Source of the DNA: Microcebus murinus
Lineage: Eukaryota > Chordata > Mammalia > Primates > Cheirogaleidae
DNA: 64,000 bases
Assembly (NCBI RefSeq): GCF_040939455.1
Contig: NC_134110.1
Coordinates: 100,345,001-100,409,000 of the forward strand
Direction of reading: 5' to 3'
Part shown: in pieces, positions 1 through 11,434 of the stretch
How the letters are laid out: each line of letters opens with the position of its first letter
Numbering within the stretch: the stretch's first letter is position 1
The notes under the pieces: generated by a model
Databases searched by the model: none
What the model saw: the letters and a program-made list of their open reading frames with translations, nothing else
Told to the model about the DNA's origin: nothing
Translations under genes and position numbers: made by a program

Positions 1-243
1 ACTTGCCTGGAATACTGATCTCTACCCTTTTACTTTTAGTCTATATGCATCCTTGCAGGTTAGATGTGTTTCCTGAAGACAGCATATACTTGGCCTGTAT
101 TTTCTTATCCATTCAGCCAGCCTATGTCTCTTGAGTGGAGAGTTTAAGCCATTCACATTTATTGAGAGAACTGATAGGTAAGGTAGATTACTGTTCATTC
201 TGTTGGGTTGGATGTTGTTGCTTTGATTTCTCTCTTGACTCAT
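1..243 (-). pseudogene. L1 ORF2 start (endonuclease N-terminus), broken and cut by window edge
   Basis: Reading leftward from an ATG at 243, 73 codons give the start of the LINE-1 ORF2 endonuclease domain: the residues INVNGLNSPLKRHRL and the CCLQETHLT block around the catalytic glutamate are plain. The frame then meets a TAG at 22-24, where the family normally carries a tryptophan codon, and similarity continues past the stop to the window edge. So at least this nonsense change disables ORF2, while the rest of the element lies outside the window. It follows the ORF1 remnant by about 15 bases, the usual L1 arrangement. Family assignment is secure; how much ORF2 survives beyond the edge is unknown. 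Confidence 0.9.
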
Positions 244-258
244 TGTATTATCTGGCCT

Positions 259-1288
259 TTAATCTTTTGGTTTTGGTTGTTTTTGTATTCGTGAGTTTTT
301 ATTATGGTGTTCCGTGCGTAACACTGTTTTGAGTACTTCTTGTAGGGCTGGTCTTGTCTTGGTGAATTCTCTGAGACTTTTCTTGTCTGAGAATGTCTTT
401 GTTTCTCCTTCATATATGAAGGTTAGTTTTGCAGGGAATAAGATTCTAGGGTGGGCATTGTTTTGTTTCAGAAGAGTGAGAATGGGGCCCCAGTCTCTCC
501 TTGCTTGTAAAGTCTCATTAGAGAAGTCTGGTGTAATTCGAATTGGCTTTCCCTTGTATGTCACTTGCTTCTTTTGTCTTACAGCTCTTAGAAGGGCCTC
601 TTTAGTTGATATTTTGGTCAGTCTGATGACTGCATGTCGTGACGTCTTCCTGTTTGCATTGAATCTCCCAGGGGTCCTCTGAGCTTCTTGGACTTGTATA
701 TCGAGATTTTGAGCAAGGCCTGGGAAATTTTCCTCTATTATATCTTCAAATAGCTTGTCCAACCCTTGAGTGTCGTCCTCTTCCCCTTCTGGTAACCCTA
801 TGACCCTCACATTAGGTTTCTTCACATAATCCCACATCTCTTGTAGGCTTTGCTCTTTTCTCTTTCTATCTTTCTCTGTTTCTCTGCTCTATCTCTGTGA
901 TGGTTTTATTTCGTTGGGGGGTGTTATCTTCAATCTCTGAGATTCTTTCTTCTGTTTGATCTACCCTGTTCTTGAGACTTTCCACTTTATTTTGTAGTTC
1001 CCTGAATTGATTCTTCATTTCCAGGAGTTCGGTTAAACTTTTCTTCATTGTGTCCATTTCTTTTTCCAGATCCTGGAGGCTTTTTGTGGTTTCTTTGTGG
1101 TGGTTATTGAGTTGTTGTTGCAGGTTGGTGAGTGTTCTTATGATCCACATACGGAATTCCTCTTCTGTCATTTTGGTTGCCTGATTTGGGTTGGTGTCCG
1201 TTTCTAGGGGGCTGGTGCTCCTCTTTGGGGGTGTGTTTTCCGTTTGGTTCTTCATATTTCCTGAGTTCCTTCGCTGATTTCTTCCCAT
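259..1288 (-). pseudogene. L1 ORF1 (RNA-binding chaperone), frameshifted
   Basis: The first frame (1288 down to 866, 140 codons) encodes a charged N-terminus and a long heptad-like coiled coil, the trimerisation region of L1 ORF1p. The second frame (837 down to 259, from the MWDYVKK motif) encodes the RRM-like domain and C-terminal domain, ending in a lysine-rich tail. The two are out of register: the first stops at 866-868, while the homologous peptide KEQSLQEMWDYVKK continues in another frame only a few codons downstream. One small indel near 870-890 explains this. ORF1p normally coats L1 RNA; this copy could not make the full protein. Only one obvious frame break in about 1 kb suggests a fairly young element. 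Confidence 0.9.
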
Positions 1289-2723
1289 GTCGATCAGTTG
1301 TTGTTTCTTTCCTTTAGGTTTTTGTTTGGGTATTCACATGCCTTGTTTAGTTTCTGAGCCATTAGGTGGTGTCTGTGGGTGAGATTCGACCACTCCCTGT
1401 ATATTGAGTCAGTGGGTGCCGTGAAAAGGCTGTGCAGGATGCCGTCCCTGTCAGTAGGTGGCGCTTGCTTGGAGGAACAGGCTATGCTGTTGTTTTTGTG
1501 TCCTGTTATCAGCTCTTGTTCTGGGCGGAGCTGGGTTGGGTAAGCCTGCCCTCAGGCACCACCAATGCCATTAGCAGGGGTCAAAGTTCTGTCCTCTGCT
1601 TCCAGGAAAAGCTGTCAGGGAGGGGCTGGAATGGTCCTGCTCAGACAGAAAGTCTGCTTTTGGGGGTGGGGCTGTCTGAGACCCACAGTCTGGAGAGAGC
1701 CTGGCTTCTTTCCACCCTCCCCAACTCTGCAGCTACTCCAGGGCCTCTGCCAGCAGGCCAGACCACACACCACCAGGCCTCCCCGGATTTTGATGCCGGC
1801 AGGGAGGTTCCCTGCAAAGAAACGCTGCCTGGGCTGGGTGCACGGCCTCCCTTTGGTGGGAGGGTTGCCCTCTAGGATGCTGATCTGCCCCTGGAGGCAC
1901 ACACACCTCAGCAGGCTGTTCACATATATCCCTTCTGTGCCCCGGGCAATGCTAGCCCTCGGTGCAGGGGATCTGGTCTGCAGGTCCGACCTCTGGGTCC
2001 CAGAGTTCAAACTGTATCCCCACCAGGGAGAGGATTTCCGGTCCCAATTCACCCACAGGGAGCCCAAGCTGTGTCTGTGTCTCTCAGTCTCTGAGTCGGC
2101 ACTGTTCTCCTGGGAACACCGTGCCAGCAGCACCTGGGAGGGCGGGCGGGTAGGGAGCTCACAGTCTGAGTTCCCCTTAGTCAGCTGTAGGGTCCCAAAA
2201 GAGAAGGTCCCGTTCCCTGGAGGTGCCTCCGGCTGGTGGCTGTATTGTCTCTCTGGGCAGCCGCAGATAGGGTCGGGGGAGGGGAGAAGGAGGCAATATG
2301 GTGCCTGCCGTGCGGCTCGGGTCTGTGCACACGGAGGTGCCCTGAGGGATTTGGGAGTCTGGTGCCGTGTCCGCTACAGGCTCACCGCTAGCTGGCGGTG
2401 GCCGTCTCTGGGCTGGTGTCCGCAGGTCTCTCCACCCGCTGGGGAGCCCACCAGCAGTCCCAAATGCAGGGGAGGGGAAAGGTGACTTATCCACCTACCC
2501 TTCCCGCTGGTCTCCGGGCTGCTCCGGCGGTCTCAGCTTCCAGTTCTCCTCCGCAGCCTCCTCCCGTGGAGTCTCCCGGGGTCTCAGGTACCCCTCCTTC
2601 CGGCCCTCATCTGCTGTATGCTCGCCTTCTTGCTTCTTTTTTCTAATTTCTGCTAGAATCTGTCTTTTCTGCAGAGACACTCTTTCTGGCAGTGTTTCTC
2701 ATCCGCCATCTTGATCCTCCTCC
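1289..2723 (-). mobile_element. L1 5'UTR with intact 5' terminus
   Basis: This GC-rich stretch of about 1.4 kb lies upstream of ORF1 and ends abruptly at 2723. Read on the minus strand the element begins GGAGGAGGATCAAGATGGCGG, the expected L1 5' end with a YY1-type CAAGATGGCGG box in the first 25 bases, which in known L1s positions the start of transcription. An intact 5' end means the insertion was not 5'-truncated. Several open frames run antisense through it (see findings). Its 3' end and target-site duplication are outside the window. Confidence 0.85.
2705..2715 (-). promoter_or_regulatory. YY1-type box at L1 5' end
   Basis: Minus-strand CAAGATGGCGG lies about 10 bases inside the L1 terminus. 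In characterised L1s the YY1 site at this position sets the start site. Functional status here is inferred from sequence and position only. Confidence 0.6.
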
Positions 2724-2764
2724 TACATGTTTTTCTGTAGTTTATTTTTTTATAAAACAATCTT

Positions 2765-3086
2765 GGCCGGGCGCTGTGGCTCACGCCTGTAATCCTAGCT
2801 CTTGGGAGGCCGAGGCGGGCGGATTGCTCAAGGTCAGGAGTTCAAAACCAGCCTGAGCAAGAGTGAGACCCCGTCTCTACTATAAATAGAAAGAAATTAA
2901 TTGGCCAACTGATATATATATAAAAAATTAGCCGGGCATGGTGGTGCATGCCTGTAGTCCCAGCTACTCGGCTGAGGCAGAAGGATCGCTCAAGCCCAGG
3001 AGTTTGAGGTTGCTGTGAGCTAGGCTGACGCCACGGCACTCACTCTAGCCTGGACAACAAAGTGAGACTCTGTCTCAAAAAAAAAC
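2765..3086 (+). repeat. Alu SINE, strepsirrhine type
   Basis: Full dimeric Alu from GGCCGGGCGC to a 9-base A tail, with the strepsirrhine linker between monomers. The flanking direct repeat AAAACAATCTT marks target-site duplication, so this is an intact insertion just beyond the L1 5' end. Confidence 0.95.
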
Positions 3087-3673
3087 AATCTTGTCAGGTT
3101 TTGGTGTAAATGTTATTCTTAGGAGTTACTCTTAAGAGTAAATGTTACTCTTAGGAGTTTGGAGATTTTCCTTCAGTGATCTGGAATAATTTCAGCAGCA
3201 TCAAGATGACCTAGTGTTTAAGGTTTGGTAAAAGTCAATGAAACTTTTGGCCTTAGTGTCTTCTGGGGAGGGGAGGGGTTGGATAACCCATTCTACTTCT
3301 TTAGAAATTGATCTGTTTAGACTTTCTGTTGTCATTGAGGTGATAAATAAAGTTTTGGTAAATTATAGTTTCTTAGAAAATTATACGTTCTTCTAGGTGT
3401 TCAAGTTTATTTCTATCATTATAAAAAGTTTCCTCCTAAAATTACATTTTCCTGTTTTGATCATTATTCTATTTTTAATTTTGTATATATATGATTTTAT
3501 TTCTTTTAAGTTAGCTAGTGGTTTGTCTTAATTTTTATTCAATAAAGTATTTTATTTATTCATTCACTTGTTCTATTTCTTTTAATTCATGTCTACTTTA
3601 ACTTTTGCTTTTAAATTTCCCCATTTTTTGTTCTTTTCCTAACTTTGATTCATATTTTTATGTTTATTTTCTT
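3087..3673. other. AT-rich unassigned stretch
   Basis: No gene or confidently named repeat. The composition is T-rich with several short AT tracts. It was once continuous with 4446 onward, before the LTR and Alu insertions. It may be very old LINE sequence, but I cannot prove it. Confidence 0.5.
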
Positions 3674-3685
3674 ATTAGTGTAAGG

Positions 3686-4031
<346 letters not shown>

Positions 4032-4035
4032 TTAG

Positions 4036-4440
4036 TGTAAGGTTTTTTGGCAGTGGTGAAAAGAAAAGACAGAGAGAGAGAGAGAGAGAGTGGGGCCAAA
4101 CAACGTGGCTTTATTTAGTGCTTCTGGACAAAGTTCTGGGGCCCCAAGAGAGGGGGGGCCCAGAAGTCGCCCACATTTGAAGGGGCTGCAGCCTTTTATA
4201 CCGTTTGGGTGGGCTAGGGACTTTTGGCGGGAAGAGCTGGGGCGACCTTGGGTGGTCATTGAGAAATAGGAGGGGCTGGCGGTATTTGGGGAACCCAGGA
4301 GCCCACACCTTTTATGGGGTGGACACCTGGGTGTGGTTTTTCTCAGCGGGGTCTGGCAGTTTGTCCTTGGGGGCCTGGTCTCATGAGCCTTTTCTTTTTG
4401 ATCTATGGAGGGAAAAGGGGGCCCTGCCACCAGCCTTACA
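4036..4440 (-). mobile_element. Solo LTR of an endogenous retrovirus
   Basis: About 405 bases, bounded by the perfect 7-base inverted ends TGTAAGG and CCTTACA. Read on the minus strand it has a TATAAAA box (4200-4194) and an AATAAA signal (4115-4110) about 80 bases later, the layout of U3-R-U5. After removing the nested Alu, the 5-base repeat ATTAG flanks it (3674-3678 and 4441-4445). There is no internal viral region, so this is a solo LTR left by recombination. The 5-base duplication fits class III or related elements; I do not assign a subfamily. Confidence 0.85.
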
Positions 4441-4445
4441 ATTAG

Positions 4446-6161
4446 CACTTGAGACTACAAATTTTATTCTACTTTATTTTTATCTCGTAGTTTCTAATAT
4501 AAATATTTTCATTATTCTTGCTCTCTAGAATTGGTATAGTTTTGATTAGCAATTTCTTTTCACACATAGTTGCTTGAATTTTAAAATTTCCAGATAAATG
4601 ATGATTTTTCTTTTCTAATTTTGTTAACATTTCAATTTTATATTCCCTGTTTTTCAGTTCTGTCATTTGTCTGTATATAATTTTCTTAGTCCCAGACAAT
4701 ATCTATTCAGTATTTCTAGGAGCAATGGTAGCATGACAACTTGTATCTTTTCCCTCTTCCCCCCTCCTCTTCCCCACCATAACTTCAGTCAATAGTGTTA
4801 TCTTTCTTTAATATTTATCTTCGTACTTACTGTTAAATGTGCCTTTACCTCTGATTTGGTATGTCAGCTTTAAGTAATATCCTTTGACTCTTAGCTATTG
4901 CAGATGGAGCAGTAGTGCGCTTATTCTACCTCCCATCAGGGGGTCTTTCATCAACTGAGACTTCCTTGTCTGATTGTTTCTTTCAAATGCAACATTGCTG
5001 TGGGTTTCTCCATGCAGCCACAACTTTTTCTCTCCAAAGCAAAGCGGGCTCAGGAGGCTTCTGCCCATGTCTAGTATTCCCTGCCCCCTCCCCCAGGGTG
5101 ACTGTCTCAAGTCAGGAGCTGAGTTCTGCAGCCACTTCCTGAGCTCTGCATGGCTGGACCCTCCTTAACAACTTCTGTTCCTTCTTTTTCCACCAATTCT
5201 TGTAAACTTAGCTGTTTGATCTGAGCCCTGTTCTCAGGAATTTCTTCCCCAGCTTTTGCACTTCCTAGCGGGTTTCTGTTCTCCAGGGTGTCTAATTTTG
5301 CAGGTCTTTCTGGGATCTGTCACTGCTGGATCCCTTGGTCCCCTACACCTGATGTATCCCTACATTCCCTGCACTCTTTCCCGGCAGCTTTGTCCAGTCT
5401 TTAGGCCTCACCGTATATATTTTGGAGTTTGTTTTCTCTATGTCTCCTACTTTTACTGATTATGGAGTCCACAGAGTTTATTCTCCCTTGTTTACCTTGT
5501 CACTCTGCATGGTTTGCAGGAGAGGGGCCAATACTTGAATCTAAGCTGTGGCCATTTACATTCTGGAAGTCTGGATTTTAACACCTTTAATAGAGGATCC
5601 TCATGTAGCTCACTGGCAGTTCATTAATGAGGTGTTCAGCAGGAGATTCAATCTGAGTCTCATACTTGGTGAGACAAAACTGGTCTGCTGTAATTTTTCT
5701 TAATTTTATTTTAAACTTACCAACATAAACTCCTATTGCTACGATAGACCAAGGAGAGAGTTATTTGGATAGTTTGTTCCTCAAGGTACCTGGACAAAGT
5801 TACTAGCACTCTGTTAATATTGTACATGGCTCTTTTGCTTTTCTGAAGAACAGTTCTAAACCATGGTCTCACTCTGCAGACACCCACCCTCAACCACGCT
5901 GATGAGAAAACGTAGAAGCCCACAGGTCGAGCTTCCTCAGCTTCCCTTTTCCTACTTGTCAGCGTGTCTATAGGGCAGTCTCCATCCTCGCTGGCTCCCA
6001 TCCTGGGAAGAGATGCCTCTCTCTCCACACTACAGCCTCCTTCCCTAGGTCTATGCTTCATAGTTCTCTTCTGCAAGTTTTTAAACTTTATTATTTTCAT
6101 CTCCTCTGGCTTATTCCACAAATAAACTTACTCCCTTTATCCTAAAAATAAATTAAACCAA
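4446..6161. other. Unassigned sequence downstream of MOS
   Basis: About 1.7 kb without a recognised gene. The first part is AT-rich; from about 4900 the composition is more balanced. Short open frames on both strands (for example 4915-5142 and 5717-6121) show no familiar domain and are treated as chance. Old LINE-derived sequence is possible. Confidence 0.45.
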
Positions 6162-6486
6162 GGCCGGGCGCGGTGGCTCACGCCTGTAATCCTAGCACTC
6201 TGGGAGGCCGAGGCAGGCGGATTGCTCAAGCTCAGGAGTTCGAAACCAGCCTGAGCAAGAGCGAGACCCCGTCTCTACTATAAATAGAAAGAAATTAATT
6301 GGCCAACTAATACATATAGAAAAAAAAAAATTAGCCGGGCATGGTGGCACATGCCTGTAGTCCCAGCTACTCGGGAGGCTGAGACAGAAGGATTGCTTGA
6401 GCCCAGGAGTTTGAGGTTGCTGTGAGCTAGGCTGATGCCACGGCACTCACTCTAGCCTGGGCAACAAAGCGAGACTATGTCTCAAA

Positions 6487-6545
<59 letters not shown>

Positions 6546-6547
6546 AT
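6162..6547 (+). repeat. Alu SINE with expanded (AAAT)n tail
   Basis: Full dimeric Alu starting GGCCGGGCGCGG, with the strepsirrhine linker. Its tail has become an (AAAT)n microsatellite of about 16 units from 6484 to 6547, a probable length polymorphism. Confidence 0.95.
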
Positions 6548-7144
6548 CCAGACCAGAAGTCCCCAAACATTCCGGAGTCTCTTATATGCCTTTACGGTTT
6601 CTGTTTCTCCCTCCTTCTCTGGCAGCCCATGCCCAGCTGCTGCCTCCAGCCCTTGCCGATCCCTCTTCCGGCCATCACACACTCACTGAAAGAAAGTCAG
6701 AGCTGTCTGAATGACAGGATGCATCACCACCTGCTTTAAATCCTACATACCAGGACAGCGAGAATGGGCAATCTAGTTCTACTGGTCTGCTCTCCCGTCC
6801 CAATGTTAATTCCACTATCCTCAAGGTTATCATTTGCCCTTGCATCATACAATCTTACTTTATATTGTCATCTACTTCTGAGGCCAAACACCAGATGAAA
6901 GAGACTCGGTTTAAAAGTATTTTAGCAAAAATTTTCTGTTCATGGCAATGCACAAGTTCAAAATATTACAATATGCCATATAAAATATTCCTTTGAAAAT
7001 AAATTTACTTCAGCTTGTGAATTTTATGTGTGAAGGTCACTACAAAGAAAAAATTCTGTTGGGAGGGGTAGCGGGAAAAATTAATTTTTTAAAACGTTTT
7101 ATTGATTTGGCATGGGAGCAAGTACACTGTTAATAGTTTGATAG
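6548..7144. other. Unassigned sequence
   Basis: About 600 bases with no recognised gene or repeat. The right half is AT-rich. Confidence 0.4.
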
Positions 7145-7300
7145 CTCAGCGTGATGGCATGTGTCTGTGGTCCCAGCTATTCAGGAGGCTGAGGTGGGAG
7201 GATCACTTGAGCCCAGAAGTTCGAGATTGCAGTGAGCTATGATCATGTCACTGTACTCCAGGCTGGGTGACAGCGAGACCCTGTCTCTAAAAAATAAATT
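7145..7300 (+). repeat. Monomeric Alu-related SINE
   Basis: A single 7SL-type arm, from a GCGTGATGGCATGTG-like start through the GTGAGCTATGATCATG block to an A-rich tail. It lacks the other arm, so it is a free monomer or a truncated old Alu. The next Alu inserted directly behind its tail. Confidence 0.7.
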
Positions 7301-7301
7301 A

Positions 7302-7668
<367 letters not shown>

Positions 7669-7736
7669 GTTTGTATTTAGGTGGTAGGTATGCAGACATG
7701 TGATTTTATAGAAAATGTCAGGTTTTTGTCTGAAAA

Positions 7737-8299
7737 TGTTGGTTCTTGGCGCGCCCATGGCCAAAGAATGACCAGACATGCCAGAGTTAGGCAAACATAA
7801 AAATGAGGTTTGTTGAGGAGAGAAAGATAGGATTATAGGGCAAGAGCTAGGGATGGGTTTACAGAGCATGGTACATATACCACAGGTGACGATCAGACCC
7901 ACTGTTGCAGCAAAGTGAGAGCCAAAGGAAGGGCACAAAGAGAGGAATTGGTTATGGTCTGCGTTTTATAGTGTCCGGATAGGGGCCTCCTTCATGGTTC
8001 AGAGGTTACCATGGAACCACTTTGATTAGACAGTTCGGAATCACATGATCTGAGCCTTAACTATGCATGTGTGTTCTAGGTCACTTTCTGGACTCTAGGG
8101 TACTCATGCCGCTTGGCCTATGGGCTAGAGTCCTGTGCATTCTTTTGCAGCTGGCATGCCAAATTCTGATTGGCAGATTCGTAGGTTATTCCCTCCTCCC
8201 CCGGGTATGGAGAATTAGGGTGGGGCAGGACCAACATGAGGGCAACAACACCCACTTTCCTCCCTAGGAGACCCGGAATCTCTGGCTATGTACCTAACA
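7737..8299 (-). mobile_element. Solo LTR about 0.3 kb downstream of MOS
   Basis: 563 bases bounded by TGTTGG and CCTAACA, with the 5-base direct repeat GAAAA on each side (7732-7736 and 8300-8304). On the minus strand it carries a CCAAT box (about 8173-8169) and a TATAAAA box (7970-7964). No internal viral genes adjoin it, so it is a solo LTR. It lies downstream of MOS on the same strand, where it could in principle have affected 3'-end use; nothing seen shows that it does. Confidence 0.85.
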
Positions 8300-8538
8300 G
8301 AAAATTTTAGCATTTCTGCAATGGAGTTCCATTTTGGACTAAGTGGTTTTATCAGTAAATTTGAATAAACGCACTACTATGTAACAGTTAAACACACTGA
8401 CCACAGAAAGCAAAGCATATAACCACATAATAGAAAAATGTTAGTTATTAACTACTGAGTCAAATACAGGAACTAGATTTGTAGCTTTGCCATTTGTCTT
8501 AGAGAAAGCATTTGAGACTAAAGAGGTTTTTTTGTAAG

Positions 8539-8614
8539 TTTATTTTCTACATGTCCACTTCTTTAAAAACAAATAGAAACAAAGACAAAAGCTTATCTTG
8601 ATACAGGTTTGCAG
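8539..8614 (-). promoter_or_regulatory. MOS: MOS 3'UTR with CPE-like element and poly(A) signal
   Basis: AATAAA occurs on the minus strand at 8544-8539, about 70 bases after the stop codon, giving a very short 3'UTR. A U-rich GTTTTTAAAG sits at 8570-8561, 16 bases before the signal. This resembles a cytoplasmic polyadenylation element, the known control point for dormant Mos mRNA in oocytes. The match is near-consensus rather than exact, so function is inferred. Confidence 0.6.
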
Positions 8615-9658
8615 TCAGTCAAACTCAGCTTTTAGAGAGTTCAGATCCACCAAGAGCAGCTCCGCACTTGGCCTCTGAGACGCGCAGGCCCGCCAGCAGC
8701 GCCGGATGATGTCCCCAAGTCGCCGCCCAGGCGGAGAGTTGCTGAAGACGGCGGCCGAGAGCGGCGGGCGCAGATTGTAGGCCACCACGGCGTAGAGCAC
8801 GTGCTGCTGCTCCCCCGAGTAAGGCACCTCCCTGGTAGTCATTTGCCAGAGGGTGATGGCAAAGGAATAAATGTCGGCCTTGGGCGTTATGGTCTCTCCC
8901 TTCAGGAGCTCGGGGGCTTGGTGGGTGTATGTGCCTCCCGGGTGGTAAGGAGGAGTGTGGAAGCGCAGGAGATCTTCCAGCTTCTGGGAGCAACCGAAGT
9001 CACTAATTTTACAGACGTCCTGCTCACTGATCAAAATGTTGGCGGGCTTCAGGTCCAAGTGCACGATGCTCTGTGCGTGAAGGAAGAGCAGGCCGTTCAC
9101 AACATCCAGGGAGTACTTCACGCACTTTCCCCAGCTGAGGTGTTCTCCAGCAGGGCAGTAAGGCCTCCCCGCCTCTGGGTGGCCGGGGGCGCCGTAGATG
9201 ACTTGGTGTAAAGTGACATTGCCACCAAACTCCATGATTATGGTACCCAGGCTGTCGGAGCCCGCCGGCGTGCGAGTGCTGGCGGCCACCACCTGCACTA
9301 TGTTGTCGTGGCGCAGCCTTGCTACGTTGAGCTCGGCCCAGAAACTCCGCTGGGATGCTAGTCGGTTCTTGGTGCACTTGTTCACTTGCTTTATGGCCAC
9401 AGGGACACCACGGTAGGTCGCCTTGTACACCGAGCCAAACCCTCCAGCTCCCAGCCTCTGCAGCAAGCACACCTGCTCCCAGTCTATGGAGCACCAGGCC
9501 AGCCGGCGGGGCAGCCGCGGGACCCGGGGAGGAGTGGCCGCCAGGAGGAGCTTCCCCGCCTTCCCGGGGAGCTCAGCGGGGCTGCTGCAGGGCCGCGACT
9601 CCAGGGACGGCGACAACTCACCCGGGAGGTAGGGCCGCAGGGCGAGAGGAGAAGGCAT
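8615..9658 (-). CDS. MOS: MOS proto-oncogene serine/threonine kinase
   Basis: A single uninterrupted frame of 347 codons, matching the intronless MOS gene (about 346 residues in human). MOS is a germ-cell MAPK kinase kinase that phosphorylates MEK1, sustaining ERK activity for oocyte maturation and metaphase II arrest. Visible features: the N-terminus [10 protein letters not shown], whose Pro2/Ser3 control protein stability in the family; glycine loop GAGGFGSVY (70-78); ATP-binding lysine in VAIK (Lys90); catalytic HLDLKPAN (200-207) with Asp202 and Asn207; DFG (220-222); APE (248-250). All catalytic residues are present and the frame is intact, so the gene looks functional. The start is chosen from the conserved N-terminus. 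It lies on the same strand as PLAG1 about 47 kb away, as in human 8q12. The GC-rich body contrasts with the AT-rich flanks, as expected for this gene. Confidence 0.98.
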   Translation of the reverse strand: MPSPLALRPYLPGELSPSLESRPCSSPAELPGKAGKLLLAATPPRVPRLPRRLAWCSIDWEQVCLLQRLGAGGFGSVYKATYRGVPVAIKQVNKCTKNRLASQRSFWAELNVARLRHDNIVQVVAASTRTPAGSDSLGTIIMEFGGNVTLHQVIYGAPGHPEAGRPYCPAGEHLSWGKCVKYSLDVVNGLLFLHAQSIVHLDLKPANILISEQDVCKISDFGCSQKLEDLLRFHTPPYHPGGTYTHQAPELLKGETITPKADIYSFAITLWQMTTREVPYSGEQQHVLYAVVAYNLRPPLSAAVFSNSPPGRRLGDIIRRCWRACASQRPSAELLLVDLNSLKAEFD

Positions 9659-11145
9659 CGCACTTTCCGAGTGGAGCTCAGGCCCGCTCGGGTGAATGGA
9701 AACAGGAAAAACCGCGGGAGTTTGGGAGCATAATTGACTACTCCTTCACTCCACCCCAGCCCTTTTCTCCTCTTCCTTCGTTTTCTCCAAATGAGCAACA
9801 TCTGTGCTGTCACTCAGCAAGGGTTTTATCGGATGGGGGGCAGGAATCAGAACGAAGCACAGCAGTCCCTTTCCGATGAAAGCATTTCCTTGCCACACTT
9901 AAAGTGAAGTCTTATAAAAACAAGCTTTCGCCAGATGAGCAGCACTGAGCTGCCCTACAACTCACTCTCCTTTTTACACTAGTTCTTTAATTATAATAAA
10001 ATGGGCTTTTTTCAAGTCTCATTTGCTGAACATTATCAGTTCTAAAGGTAAGAAGATCACAAAGTAGAATGAGATTGTTTCACACTTCGCAGGCTACAAT
10101 GATTGTTAGTGTTATTCTCCAGCTGCATCAAATCGGTCTCAGCTGGAAGGGTTGAAACACAAACAGCAGACACTTATTTAACCCATTACGGTGAAAATTA
10201 GGTGCAATATTCATATGGATAAAAACCTGTAACCTTAAAGTAATCAATCCAAATAGAATCACTGATACAGGCCAACACACACACACACACATCCCAATTC
10301 ATCAGGGGAAGGAGAATTCCCTTACACTTTATTCAACTCTTATAGCAAATTAACAAGACTTCTTAGCAACATACTGACTTGCTAACAATCTTCCGTTCCA
10401 AGGCAATTCGCAATTTGCCTCACCGGGTAAGCTCCTTGCAAGAGATATTCTAGACTGCACAGCAAATGAGTGGCAGAAGTTTTGAATCAGAGTTGGGAGA
10501 CGCAAAAAGAACAAAAGTAATTCAGAGCCATGATCAGATCTTGAAATAATAACATATGAAGAATTGTAGAAGAGGAAAAACCAGATGTTGAAATTAAATC
10601 CAGGGTCTTGCCATCAAAAAATAAATGCTTCCTTTCTGATTTCTATAATAATTTCTATAATTTTCATACTATGTCTTTGAGAAAAACACCAACAATGTTA
10701 CCCTGTTCATTAAACACACAAAAGTGCTAGGATCTATATTTTAAAAATCAAATGGTAAAGTTCCCTGCTTGTAAAGCACCTTCTAAAGAACCTCTGTGTT
10801 TTAGAGCTCAATGGTGATGGGTAACCACATTTTTATGATGACAGTTGTATGCTTCTGAAGTATATTGGCTCTGAAAAGGTAAGTTAATAAACATGAGTCA
10901 TTTACATAAGCAATTTGAAGTCCATGAAGCCCTAGAATAGGATTTCTATTCTATGCTATGTGGCTTAGTATGTGATCTTATGTATAATGTTTAACTTGTC
11001 TGAGCCTTAATCTTTTCTTATAATAAATTAGGCTAATAATTATCAAAATAAACATTATTATTTTGGAATAAAAGTTGGGGAGTCTTACCCAGATTAACAA
11101 CAAAAATCTTAAAAATGTAAGATATGGAATATATATATATATATA
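9659..11145. other. MOS upstream region, unassigned
   Basis: About 1.5 kb of mostly unique-looking sequence that should hold the MOS germ-cell promoter. No TATA box convincingly placed just upstream of the ATG was identified. A (CA)n run lies at about 10268-10290. The rest is AT-rich without recognised repeats. Confidence 0.45.
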
Positions 11146-11434
11146 TTTTTTTTTTGATATAGTGTCTCTCTCTGTTGCCCAGTGCAGTGGTAATAGCATA
11201 GTTCACTGCAACCTCAAACTCCCGGGCTCAAGTGATCCCCCTGTCTCAGCCTCCAGAGTTGCTGAGACTACAGGTGCTGGCCACCATGCCTGGCTAATTT
11301 TTTTTTTTTTTTTTTTTGGTAGAGATGATGTCTTACTATGTTGCTTAGGCTGATCTGGAACTCATGGTCTCAAGCGATCCTCCCCCTTGGACTTCCAAAG
11401 TATTAAGATTACAGGCAAAAGCCACCACACCAAA
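11146..11434 (-). repeat. Old Alu SINE
   Basis: Antisense dimer with oligo-T at left and clearly diverged Alu blocks (CCACCATGCCTGGCTAATTT is kept). It lacks the strepsirrhine linker, so it is probably an older AluJ-like copy. Confidence 0.85.

Noticed and set aside
6484..6547. (AAAT)n encoding a run of LFIY in reverse, seen as a hydrophobic open frame
   Set aside because: It is the microsatellite tail of an Alu; the frame is not a gene.
8625..9879. Open frames overlapping MOS on both strands (up to 174 codons)
   Set aside because: They are shadows of the GC-rich MOS coding sequence in other frames and show no recognisable protein.
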